A stretch of 6,812 nt of DNA, from positions 1 to 6,812 of the forward strand of contig QMLW01000100.1 in assembly GCA_003646935.1 (NCBI GenBank). Direction: 5' to 3'. The first letter of the stretch is position 1, and the number at the start of each line of letters is the position of its first letter. Below the pieces are notes generated by a model, which made no database searches, was not told where the DNA came from, and saw only the letters and a list, made by a program, of their open reading frames with translations. Origin of the DNA: Deltaproteobacteria bacterium (GTDB taxonomy: Bacteria; Desulfobacterota; DSM-4660; Desulfatiglandales; B25-G16). Shown in pieces: positions 1 to 6,225 of the stretch. The translations under genes and the position numbers were made by a program.

Positions 1-2
1 CC

Positions 3-521
3 GTCTCACAGAGGGAGAAGATCCTCTTTCCCCTGGTGACGGTGCTGGTTATTTGCCTTATCGTGCCCGCCTCTGCACCGCTCATGGCCATGTTCATGTT
101 GGGCAACCTCTTCAAGGAATGTGGCGTGGTAAAGAGGCTCTCTGATGCGGCGGGCAACGAACTCATGAATATCGTTACCATCCTGCTCGGTGTCAGTGTG
201 GGCGCCACGATGTCAGCCGAGGCCTTTCTCAAACCCCAGGTGATCTTCGTGTTCATCATGGGCCTCGTGGCCTTTGCCTTTTCCACGGCAGCCGGGATCA
301 TGTTGGCAAAGCTGATGAACCTCTTTGCCAAGGAGAAGGTCAATCCATTGATCGGCTCCGCTGGGGTGTCTGCTGTTCCCATGGCCGCACGGGTGAGCCA
401 GGTAGTGGGTGCCAAGGCCGATCCCCAGAATTTTTTGCTCATGCACGCCATGGGGCCGAATGTCGCTGGTGTGATAGGAACCGTGGTTGCCGCCGGTGTG
501 TTTCTTGGCATGGCAGGGTGA
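3..521 (+). CDS. Na+-translocating acyl-CoA decarboxylase, beta subunit (3' part)
   Basis: This is the C-terminal 172 residues of the membrane subunit of a biotin-dependent sodium-pump decarboxylase (oxaloacetate, methylmalonyl-CoA or glutaconyl-CoA type). The beta subunit releases CO2 from carboxybiotin and moves Na+ out across the inner membrane. The frame is open from base 3, so the gene starts upstream of the window. Several hydrophobic segments are visible, around fragment residues 7-30, 55-75, 80-101 and 150-170. The conserved polar stretch beginning [19 protein letters not shown] carries Asn114, Gly118, Ser123 and Arg130 with the same spacing as the functional residues Asn373, Gly377, Ser382 and Arg389 described for Klebsiella OadB, so the pump core looks intact. 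The next gene is a methylmalonyl-CoA mutase, which favours methylmalonyl-CoA as substrate (MmdB). The nearby benzoyl-CoA genes make glutaconyl-CoA (GcdB) a real alternative. The family is certain; the substrate is not. Confidence 0.94.
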   Translation, partial: VSQREKILFPLVTVLVICLIVPASAPLMAMFMLGNLFKECGVVKRLSDAAGNELMNIVTILLGVSVGATMSAEAFLKPQVIFVFIMGLVAFAFSTAAGIMLAKLMNLFAKEKVNPLIGSAGVSAVPMAARVSQVVGAKADPQNFLLMHAMGPNVAGVIGTVVAAGVFLGMAG

Positions 522-547
522 GTTCGAAAAAGAGGGGGATTGTTACC

Positions 548-2230
548 ATGTATGACCGAAAGACGATAGAGGAGATAACCAGGGAATACCAACGATGGTC
601 GGATAAACTCGAGCCTACGCTGGCAAAGAGGCCGGAGAGAAAGGCGGAGTTCATCAATACATCAGGTATTCCTATAAAGAGGGTATATGATCCTACTGAT
701 ATGGATGATTTTGATTTTTTAAGGAATATCGGCCTGCCAGGAGAATACCCCTTCACCAGAGGAGTTCAGCCTACTATGTACAGGGGGAGATTTTGGACCA
801 TGCGGCAGTACGCAGGCTTTGCGTCCGCGGAGGACACCAATCGACGATACAGGTTTCTCTTGGAGCAGGGTCAAACCGGCCTCTCGGTGGCCTTTGATCT
901 TCCCACGCAGATAGGATACGACTCAGACCACCCCCTTGCCCAGGGCGAGGTGGGGAAGGTGGGGGTTGCCATTGATTCGCTCAAGGATATGGAGACCCTC
1001 TTTGACCAGATTCCCCTGGAAAAGGTGAGTACCTCGATGACCATTAATGCCCCTGCTGCGGTGCTCTTGGCCATGTATATCGCGGTGGGTGAACAGCAGG
1101 GCACAGCCTCAAAGGACCTGCGGGGAACCATCCAAAATGATATCCTCAAGGAATATTCGGCACGGGGGACCTATATCTTCCCCCCGAAACCATCCATGAG
1201 GATTATCACGGATATCTTCGCCTTTTGTTCACAAGAGGTTCCCCAGTGGAACTCCATCAGCATAAGCGGGTACCATATTCGGGAGGCGGGTTCCACGGCC
1301 GTTCAGGAGGTGGCGTTCACCTTGGCCGATGGCATTGCCTATGTTGAGGCGGCCATTAATGCTGGTTTGGATGTGGATGAATTCGCGCCGAGGCTCTCGT
1401 TTTTCTTTAATGCCCATCTGGATTTTTTGGAGGAGATCGCCAAGTTCAGGGCTGCACGGCGACTGTGGGCGGTGATTATGCGAGAGAGGTTCAAGGCCAA
1501 GGATCCGAGGTCGATGATGATGAGGTTTCATACCCAAACCGCGGGATGCACCTTAACGGCGCAGCAGCCCAAGAATAACATAGTGCGGGTTGCCTTTCAG
1601 GCGCTTTCCGCGGTGCTAGGGGGCACGCAGTCGCTGCACACCAATTCCATGGATGAGGCCTTCTGCCTGCCCAGCGAGGAGGCGGTTCAGGTTGCACTCA
1701 GAACACAGCAGCTCATCGCCCATGAATCGGGCGTGACCGATACCGTGGATCCTCTTGCTGGATCGTACTATGTCGAGAGGTTGACACAAGAGGTCTATGA
1801 TAGGGCCCAGAAATATATTGAGACCATCGATGAACTCGGCGGGGCGGCGGCCGCTATTGAGAAGGGCTACATACAGAGGGAGATCCAGGATAGCGCCTAT
1901 CGTTACCAGAAGGAGATCGAGAAAGACGAACGGGTGGTAGTCGGTGTTAATAGATTTCAGATAGAGGAAGAACCACCAAAGGATCTCCTGAGGGTGGACC
2001 CAGCCGTGAGGACCTCTCAGATCAAACGGCTGGAAAAGCTCAGATCAGAGAGGAACAACGACAAAGTGCAGGATATACTGGGCGATTTACGAAAGGCCGC
2101 AGGGGGGAGCGACAACCTGATGCCCATCATCCTGGAGGCAGTGAGGGCCTATGCCACCCTGGGTGAGATATGCGATGCACTGCGGGATGTGTTTGGTGAA
2201 TATCAACCAGTGAGCACTCTTGGAGGCTGA
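548..2230 (+). CDS. mcmA1: Methylmalonyl-CoA mutase, large (catalytic) subunit
   Basis: Radical B12 enzyme that interconverts (R)-methylmalonyl-CoA and succinyl-CoA in the cytoplasm. It holds the substrate-binding TIM barrel, while the cobalamin domain is the separate next gene. The length from ATG 548 is 560 residues, normal for the split form. Substrate-specificity residues are of the methylmalonyl type: Tyr88 in RQYAGF, Arg206 in [10 protein letters not shown] and His243 in SISGYHI match Tyr89, Arg207 and His244 of the Propionibacterium enzyme. Isobutyryl-CoA and 2-hydroxyisobutyryl-CoA mutases carry Gln at the Arg position, so they are disfavoured; ethylmalonyl-CoA or alkylsuccinyl-CoA mutases are not strictly excluded. 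ATG 548 has a purine-rich GAGGGGG (532-538) upstream and begins [10 protein letters not shown]. An in-frame GTG at 518 would overlap the previous stop codon and has no good ribosome site. The gap of 26 bases to the decarboxylase gene suggests one operon. Confidence 0.95.
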   Translation: MYDRKTIEEITREYQRWSDKLEPTLAKRPERKAEFINTSGIPIKRVYDPTDMDDFDFLRNIGLPGEYPFTRGVQPTMYRGRFWTMRQYAGFASAEDTNRRYRFLLEQGQTGLSVAFDLPTQIGYDSDHPLAQGEVGKVGVAIDSLKDMETLFDQIPLEKVSTSMTINAPAAVLLAMYIAVGEQQGTASKDLRGTIQNDILKEYSARGTYIFPPKPSMRIITDIFAFCSQEVPQWNSISISGYHIREAGSTAVQEVAFTLADGIAYVEAAINAGLDVDEFAPRLSFFFNAHLDFLEEIAKFRAARRLWAVIMRERFKAKDPRSMMMRFHTQTAGCTLTAQQPKNNIVRVAFQALSAVLGGTQSLHTNSMDEAFCLPSEEAVQVALRTQQLIAHESGVTDTVDPLAGSYYVERLTQEVYDRAQKYIETIDELGGAAAAIEKGYIQREIQDSAYRYQKEIEKDERVVVGVNRFQIEEEPPKDLLRVDPAVRTSQIKRLEKLRSERNNDKVQDILGDLRKAAGGSDNLMPIILEAVRAYATLGEICDALRDVFGEYQPVSTLGG

Positions 2231-2235
2231 TGACC

Positions 2236-2637
2236 ATGACGAACACAAGAAAGATCAGGATATTGGCCGCAAAGCCCGGCCTCGATGGCCATGACAGGGG
2301 TGTAAAGGTCATTGCCAATGCACTGATGGATGCCGGAATGGAGGTAATCTATACCGGTTTACGGCAGAGCCCCGAGCAGATCGTTGAGACGGCCATCCAG
2401 GAGGATGTAGACGTTATTGCCTTGAGTATTCTTTCCGGCGCCCATGACTTTCTGTTTCCAAGGATAATGGAGTTATTAAAGGAGAAGGGAGTCACCGATG
2501 TCCTGGTCATCGGGGGAGGCATTATTCCGGATGAGGATATAGGGGAGCTCAAAAAGGTCGGAATCGCCGAGATCTTCGGGCCTGGTACCTATACCGACGA
2601 TATCGTCACCTATATTCAAGAAAACCTGAAGCGTTAA
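2236..2637 (+). CDS. mcmA2: Methylmalonyl-CoA mutase, small cobalamin-binding subunit
   Basis: Stand-alone B12-binding domain of about 133 residues that pairs with the upstream large subunit to form active mutase. It shows the base-off/His-on cobalamin signature: DGHDRG, with the cobalt-ligating His19; SIL at Ser64-Leu66; and the VIGGGIIP glycine loop near 91-98. The C-terminal EIFGPGT segment is also typical of mutase B12 domains. An ATG at 2230 overlaps the stop of the large-subunit gene (ATGA), but TGGAGG (2221-2226) sits only 3 bases before it. The in-frame ATG at 2236 has a 9-base spacing and is preferred. Either way the two subunits are almost certainly translationally coupled, as expected for a stoichiometric complex. 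No MeaB/ArgK-type G-protein chaperone and no methylmalonyl-CoA epimerase lie in this window. Confidence 0.95.
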   Translation: MTNTRKIRILAAKPGLDGHDRGVKVIANALMDAGMEVIYTGLRQSPEQIVETAIQEDVDVIALSILSGAHDFLFPRIMELLKEKGVTDVLVIGGGIIPDEDIGELKKVGIAEIFGPGTYTDDIVTYIQENLKR

Positions 2638-2644
2638 CATGGTG

Positions 2645-2682
2645 TCCCCCACAAGAGGATACGGTTCACCTCTAATGGGGGA
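2645..2682 (+). other. Hairpin between mcmA2 and the acyl-CoA dehydrogenase gene
   Basis: Two nested stems are visible just after the mcmA2 stop codon. The outer stem pairs TCCCCCA (2645-2651) with TGGGGGA (2676-2682). The inner stem pairs AGAGG (2654-2658) with CCTCT (2669-2673), across a 2x2 internal loop and with a 10-base apical loop. No T-run follows, so it does not look like a standard intrinsic terminator. An RNA-stability or processing element, or a weak attenuator separating the mutase transcript from the next gene, is more likely. The function is inferred from position only. Confidence 0.5.
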
Positions 2683-2698
2683 TAGACGTATATTTATG

Positions 2699-2727
2699 TT
2701 GACCTCACCAATTCCTTCTTGTATGTC
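2699..2727 (+). promoter_or_regulatory. Weak candidate promoter for the acyl-CoA dehydrogenase gene
   Basis: TTGACC (2699-2704) matches the -35 consensus at five of six bases. It is followed after 17 bases by TATGTC (2722-2727), a poor -10 with three of six matches. The surrounding 187-bp gap is AT-richer than the coding DNA and contains T-rich runs. It could give the dehydrogenase gene its own transcript, but read-through from the mutase genes is equally possible. Confidence 0.25.
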
Positions 2728-2824
2728 ACATAGCCAATTGGTTTTCTGATTTCTTATTACCCCATGTTTTTTCCTTGCAGGGGCACGATCGTATTTCTTG
2801 AACGAAAGCGGGAGGTTGTTACAG

Positions 2825-3964
2825 ATGATCTTCGATGAATTGGATTCCGAGCAACGGCTTATCCTGGACAATGTGAGAAAGGTGGTGAAGGAGCGGGTAG
2901 CACCTATTGCGACTGAAATGGACAGGGAGGGTGTGTTTCGATGGGATATCGCTCGGCTATTTGCGGGGATGGGTCTGCTTCAGATATTTCTCCCACAGGC
3001 GTATGGTGGGCTTGAAAGGGACAACACGCTTATGTTTTGCCTGTGCGTAGAGGAGATCGCAAAGGCATGTGCTTCTTCAGCGCTGCTCCTGGTGATACAG
3101 GCAGTTGGAAGCTTCCCGATAATTGTGGCGGGAAACCAGAGCCAGAAAGACCGCTACTTCCCACGGCTTGCAACGGGCGAAGAGCTCGTCGCCTATCTGG
3201 TCACCGAGCCCTTTGCGGGATCCGATGTCATGGGTATCAAGGCCAAGGCGGAAACAGAGGATAAAGGGTACGTATTGAACGGGCATAAGCTCTTCTCTAC
3301 CAATGGGGGGGTTGCATCGCTCTATACCGTGCTGGCCAATACGGGCGAAAAGGGGTTGACCTTTTTCATAGTCGAAAGGGACCAGGAGGGCGTGTCCATC
3401 GGCAAGACAGAGGATAAGCTCGGATTCCGAGCCAGCAATACCGCGGAGGTCATCCTCGAGGATGTGAGGGTTCCCCAGGACAACAGGCTCGGGGAAGAAG
3501 GGGAGGGATTTCTCATTGCCATGAAGGATTTCGACATGTCAAGGCCGTCAATAGCCGCCCTGGCGCTGGGTATAGCGGAGGCAGCCCTTGAGTGCTCTAT
3601 CGAGTATACCTGCCAGAGGGAGACCTTTGGCAAGCCGCTGGTCAAGCACCAGGCCATAAGCTTTATGCTGGCAGATGCTGCGACGCAGATAGAGGCGGGA
3701 AGGGGGCTCATGGTGGAGGCCGCCAGACAGCACGATAGAGGCGAGCCAAATATAAAGCTGGCATCCATGTCGAAGTGCTTCTGTAGCGATATGGCCATGA
3801 ATATCGCCACGGATGCCGTGCAGATATTCGGGGGCTATGGCTACACCAAGGATTATCCAGTGGAGCGGTTCTTTCGAGATGCGAAGCTCACGCAGATCTT
3901 CGAAGGCACCAACCAGATACAACGGCTTGTGATTACACGGGAGATGCTCAAACAAAGAACATAG
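2825..3964 (+). CDS. Acyl-CoA dehydrogenase (short-chain/butyryl-type), FAD-dependent
   Basis: Flavoprotein of 379 residues, the usual family length. It introduces an alpha,beta double bond into an acyl-CoA and passes electrons to electron-transfer flavoprotein. Family marks appear in order: LVTEPFAGSD (about 125-134, flavin/substrate loop), RETFGKPLVKHQ (265-276), QIFGGYGYTKDYPVERFFRD near 333-352, and IFEGTNQIQ, whose Glu360 is at the catalytic-base position of butyryl-CoA dehydrogenase. ATG 2825 is chosen because GGGAGG (2810-2815) precedes it by 9 bases; the frame also extends back to a TTG at 2798, which is less likely. The substrate cannot be read from sequence. Glutaryl-CoA, a pimelyl-type ring-cleavage product, or a short straight-chain acyl-CoA are plausible from context. 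The Glu base argues against the cyclohexanecarboxyl-CoA dehydrogenases, some of which use an Asp elsewhere. A strong terminator follows, so this gene ends the left transcription unit. Confidence 0.93.
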   Translation: MIFDELDSEQRLILDNVRKVVKERVAPIATEMDREGVFRWDIARLFAGMGLLQIFLPQAYGGLERDNTLMFCLCVEEIAKACASSALLLVIQAVGSFPIIVAGNQSQKDRYFPRLATGEELVAYLVTEPFAGSDVMGIKAKAETEDKGYVLNGHKLFSTNGGVASLYTVLANTGEKGLTFFIVERDQEGVSIGKTEDKLGFRASNTAEVILEDVRVPQDNRLGEEGEGFLIAMKDFDMSRPSIAALALGIAEAALECSIEYTCQRETFGKPLVKHQAISFMLADAATQIEAGRGLMVEAARQHDRGEPNIKLASMSKCFCSDMAMNIATDAVQIFGGYGYTKDYPVERFFRDAKLTQIFEGTNQIQRLVITREMLKQRT

Positions 3965-4046
3965 CGAGGCGCGGTTGAGGCACATACGCCAGTAGAAGGC
4001 ATAGACTATTATTGGCTGTTTTTCCCTACCAGCAGGGGTAGCACAC

Positions 4047-4094
4047 AAGACAAAACCATGCCCATTCATTTATGGGTATGGTTTTGTCTTTTTT
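4047..4094 (+). terminator. Strong rho-independent terminator
   Basis: A near-perfect 19-bp stem pairs 4047-4065 with 4072-4090 (one G-U pair) around a 6-base loop, TCATTT. It ends in an uninterrupted T-run (4089-4094). The arms read AAGACAAAACCATGCCCAT and its complement. It lies 82 bases after the acyl-CoA dehydrogenase stop codon and before the promoter of the SDR gene, so it insulates the two blocks. The T-run is only on the + strand side, so it acts on rightward transcription. Confidence 0.95.
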
Positions 4095-4122
4095 GAGTAA
4101 AGCAACTCATTGAATCCACCCT

Positions 4123-4140
4123 ACAAAATCGATATTTTGT
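4123..4140. promoter_or_regulatory. Inverted repeat directly upstream of the -35 (operator candidate)
   Basis: ACAAAAT (4123-4129) and ATTTTGT (4134-4140) are perfect 7-bp arms around CGAT. The 18-bp dyad ends one base before the TTGACA box. Its size and place suit binding by a dimeric regulator, either an activator upstream of -35 or a repressor. It has no following T-run and sits about 30 bases beyond the real terminator, so it is not read as a terminator. Confidence 0.5.
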
Positions 4141-4141
4141 A

Positions 4142-4174
4142 TTGACATCCATGTAACTATGTTATAGTTATAAT
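4142..4174 (+). promoter_or_regulatory. Sigma-70-type promoter for the SDR-had-bamA unit
   Basis: A perfect TTGACA (4142-4147) is followed by two overlapping -10 candidates. TATAGT (4163-4168) gives a 15-base spacer and TATAAT (4169-4174), a perfect consensus, gives 21 bases. Neither spacing is the ideal 17, so the promoter may be weak or need a regulator. The SDR start codon lies about 40 bases downstream, and the block is insulated on the left by the strong terminator. Confidence 0.72.
4154..4170. promoter_or_regulatory. Palindromic operator candidate inside the promoter spacer
   Basis: TAACTAT (4154-4160) and ATAGTTA (4164-4170) are perfect 7-bp arms separated by GTT. The dyad lies between the TTGACA and TATAAT boxes and covers the alternative TATAGT, so a protein bound here would touch RNA polymerase directly. 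No regulator gene is in the window. TetR-like, MarR-like or MerR-like binding are all possible. Confidence 0.6.
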
Positions 4175-4184
4175 GTAGCTACAT
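4173..4184. promoter_or_regulatory. 12-bp perfect palindrome at the probable transcription start
   Basis: ATGTAGCTACAT is a perfect palindrome overlapping the end of TATAAT and the expected start of transcription. Its left half, ATGTAGCTA (4173-4181), repeats ATGTAACTA (4151-4159) in direct orientation with one mismatch, 22 bases apart, about two helical turns. This suggests related half-sites for the same regulator that may bind the dyad at 4154-4170. Confidence 0.55.
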
Positions 4185-4213
4185 AGATCCTGAAAACAGC
4201 AAGGAGGGATGAG

Positions 4214-4966
4214 GTGAGACTCAAGGATAAGGTAGCGTTGGTAACGGGGAGCAGCCGCGGTGTGGGAAGGGCTATAGCACTGGCTTATGCGAAGGCAGGA
4301 GCCAGTGTGGTGGTGAATTATTCAGCCAACAAGGCAGCGGGTGAGGAGGTCGTCAAGGAAATACAGGATATGGGAGGAAAGGCAATTCTCGTGAAGGCCG
4401 ATGTTGCCAATGCCGCTGAGGCGGAGGAGTTGGTGAAAAAGGGCATCGAGGAGTTCGGGGACCTCGATATCCTCGTCAATAATGCAGGCCTGAGCAAGCC
4501 GGCCATGTTGCTCAAGATGACCGAAGAGCAGTGGGATACAGTGCTCGATATCCATCTCAAGGGCGCGTTCCTCTGCACGCAGTTTGCCGGAAGGCACATG
4601 AAGGAGCACAACAAGGGAAAGGTCATAAACGTAACCTCAGTGGCGGGTATTGTGGGAACTGTGGGTCAGATAAACTACGCCTCGGCTAAGGGTGGGCTCC
4701 TTAGCTTCACCAAATCAGCGGCGAGGGAGCTGGCGCGGTACAATATATGTGTGAACGTGATCTCTCTTGGTATTGTGGCTACTGATATGACGGAGAAGAT
4801 TAGGACCGATGAGAAGCTCAAGGAGATCTACATGAATAGGATCCTGCTCAAGCGGTTTGCGGAACCGGATGATATCTCCCCTGCGTTCGTATTTCTCGGG
4901 TCGGACGAGGCAAACTATATTACCGGCCAGCTCCTGTGCGTTGATGGCGGCTATGGGATGATCTGA
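4214..4966 (+). CDS. SDR-family oxidoreductase (FabG-like 3-oxoacyl reductase / 3-hydroxyacyl-CoA dehydrogenase)
   Basis: Classical short-chain dehydrogenase/reductase of 250 residues, soluble, with a full Rossmann fold. TGSSRGVG (11-18) binds the dinucleotide, and its Arg15 together with the non-acidic NYS after strand two (35-37) suggests NADP(H). NNAG is at 89-92, the active site has Ser142, Tyr155 and Lys159 (YASAK), and the end is CVDGGYGMI. The catalytic Asn of many SDRs is His114 here (DIHLKG). The start is GTG 4214, preceded by AAGGAGGG (4201-4208); the ATG at 4209 stops after two codons. It is the first gene behind the regulated promoter and precedes two benzoyl-CoA-pathway genes, so a role in oxidising a hydroxyacyl-CoA such as 3-hydroxypimelyl-CoA is an attractive inference. 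A FabG role in fatty-acid synthesis or a BadH-like hydroxycyclohexanecarboxyl-CoA dehydrogenase cannot be excluded. Confidence 0.9.
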   Translation: MRLKDKVALVTGSSRGVGRAIALAYAKAGASVVVNYSANKAAGEEVVKEIQDMGGKAILVKADVANAAEAEELVKKGIEEFGDLDILVNNAGLSKPAMLLKMTEEQWDTVLDIHLKGAFLCTQFAGRHMKEHNKGKVINVTSVAGIVGTVGQINYASAKGGLLSFTKSAARELARYNICVNVISLGIVATDMTEKIRTDEKLKEIYMNRILLKRFAEPDDISPAFVFLGSDEANYITGQLLCVDGGYGMI

Positions 4967-4970
4967 TCTT

Positions 4971-5005
4971 GTTACTGGTTGCTAGTTACGCGTTGCTCGT
5001 TAAAG
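4971..5005 (+). repeat. Five tandem 7-bp units (GTTRCTN-type)
   Basis: The units GTTACTG, GTTGCTA, GTTACGC, GTTGCTC and GTTAAAG run in perfect 7-base register immediately after the SDR stop codon. The first four share GTTRC; the fifth is degraded. The array lies in the 118-bp gap before had. It may be a remnant of a heptanucleotide repeat; no function is evident, and it does not form a terminator. Confidence 0.6.
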
Positions 5006-5084
5006 ACAAGAGAAATATCAGACGATAGGCGAGAAACTAGGGATACATAGTGTTTAATGAAAACATATAGCAGGGAGGGTGAAG

Positions 5085-6191
5085 ATGGCAAAAATTCCAG
5101 ACAAAATACAGACATGGCAGATGGTTCAACCAACCGCAAGGAATAAGGAAACAGGGGAGGTCACCCCGGGGAAATTGGAGAAGACCACCATCCCCGTGCC
5201 CGAGCTTGCGCCTGGTGATGTGCTGGTGGAGATAGCGGGATGTGGCGTGTGCCACACAGACCTTGGATTCTTTTATGACGGTGTGCCGAATGTTTCGAAG
5301 CCGCCGTTGACATTGGGGCACGAGATTTCAGGAACCGTGGTGGCTGGAGATGAGGGCTGGATCGGAAAAGAGGTCATTATCCCCGCAGTGATGCCCTGCA
5401 GGAAGTGTCTGCTCTGCAAGACGGGTCGGGGCAACAGATGTCTTAATCAAAAAATGCCGGGCAACAGCCTCAGCATTTATGGAGGTTTTTCGAGTCATAT
5501 ACCTGTCCCGAGTGTTGATCTTTGTGAAATTAAAGACAGACACGGTGTTCCGCTATCACACTTTGCTGTCATAGCGGATGCGGCAACGACACCCTACCAG
5601 GCTGCTAAGAGGGCTGATGTCCAGCCGGGCGATAACGTGGTGGTTATAGGTATTACAGGAGGTGTTGGGCAATACCAGGGACAAGTACTCAAGGCATTGG
5701 GTGCAGGGACGGTAATCGGAATAGCGCGAAATCAAGAGAAACTGGACAGGGCACTGCAATTTGGTGCCGATTTCGTTATCAACTCTACCGATAAGGATGC
5801 AAAGGACATATCGAAGGAATTTAGAGGTCTCTGCAAAGAACAGGAGCTGCCAAATTTCGGCTGGAAGATATTTGAGGTGACGGGAACGAAGCCAGGTCAA
5901 GAGATCGCCTTGAACTTGCTTGGTTATACCGGGAAATTGATCGTCGTGGGTTTTAGCCTTGCCAAGACAGAATATTCTATAGGCCGACTCATGGCATTTG
6001 ATGCCGAGATTATAGGCACCTGGGGTTGTTTGCCGGAATACTACCCGGCAGTCCTGCAGATGGTCCTGAACGGAAAGATCAATATGGAGGATTTTGTGCA
6101 GACTCGGCCCATGAGCACCATAGCAGAGACCTTTGAGGAGGCGCACAAGGTGCCGCCTTTTAAACGGATAGTCTTGGAGCCAGATTTTTAG
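5085..6191 (+). CDS. had: 6-hydroxycyclohex-1-ene-1-carbonyl-CoA dehydrogenase
   Basis: Zinc-dependent medium-chain alcohol dehydrogenase of 368 residues, the length of the Thauera Had enzyme (BamQ in Geobacter). In anaerobic benzoyl-CoA breakdown it oxidises the ring hydroxyl to give 6-oxocyclohex-1-ene-1-carbonyl-CoA, the substrate of the next gene. The catalytic zinc region GVCHTD has Cys53-x2-Cys56-His57, with GHE at His79-Glu80. Structural zinc cysteines are 105, 108, 111 and 119. The third active-site ligand position appears as Asp165 (ADAATTPYQ). The nucleotide loop is GITGGVG (189-195). At the end of the second beta strand, where NAD+ enzymes keep an Asp, it reads Ala214-Arg215, so NADP+ use is possible. 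ATG 5085 has GGAGG (5074-5078) 6 bases upstream; GTG 5079 abuts the ribosome site and is rejected. The assignment rests on the adjacent bamA as well as on overall resemblance. Confidence 0.9.
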   Translation: MAKIPDKIQTWQMVQPTARNKETGEVTPGKLEKTTIPVPELAPGDVLVEIAGCGVCHTDLGFFYDGVPNVSKPPLTLGHEISGTVVAGDEGWIGKEVIIPAVMPCRKCLLCKTGRGNRCLNQKMPGNSLSIYGGFSSHIPVPSVDLCEIKDRHGVPLSHFAVIADAATTPYQAAKRADVQPGDNVVVIGITGGVGQYQGQVLKALGAGTVIGIARNQEKLDRALQFGADFVINSTDKDAKDISKEFRGLCKEQELPNFGWKIFEVTGTKPGQEIALNLLGYTGKLIVVGFSLAKTEYSIGRLMAFDAEIIGTWGCLPEYYPAVLQMVLNGKINMEDFVQTRPMSTIAETFEEAHKVPPFKRIVLEPDF

Positions 6192-6225
6192 ATCTATTGG
6201 TAACTTTTATAAAAAGGAGGTAATC

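Noticed and set aside
548..2230. Isobutyryl-CoA or 2-hydroxyisobutyryl-CoA mutase as identity of the large mutase subunit
   Set aside because: Those enzymes have Gln at the position where this protein has Arg206 (ARGTYIFPP). Tyr88 and Arg206 together match the methylmalonyl-CoA type.
2645..2682. Intrinsic terminator after mcmA2
   Set aside because: The hairpin is convincing, but ATAGACG follows instead of a T-run, so it is reported only as a hairpin.
4026..4041. Small hairpin CTACC/GGTAG upstream of the main terminator
   Set aside because: Five base pairs are within chance expectation, and the strong terminator beside it explains the region.
4967..5011. Terminator after the SDR gene
   Set aside because: Only a 6-bp stem (TCTTGT with ACAAGA) around a 33-base loop can be drawn and no T-run follows, so read-through into had is expected.
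5556..6146. Long open frame on the - strand (196 codons) opposite had
   Set aside because: It lies wholly within the confidently assigned had gene, has no recognisable motifs and reads as a composition-driven shadow. The same holds for other long - strand frames, such as 6241-6756 opposite bamA and 3548-4069 opposite the acyl-CoA dehydrogenase gene.
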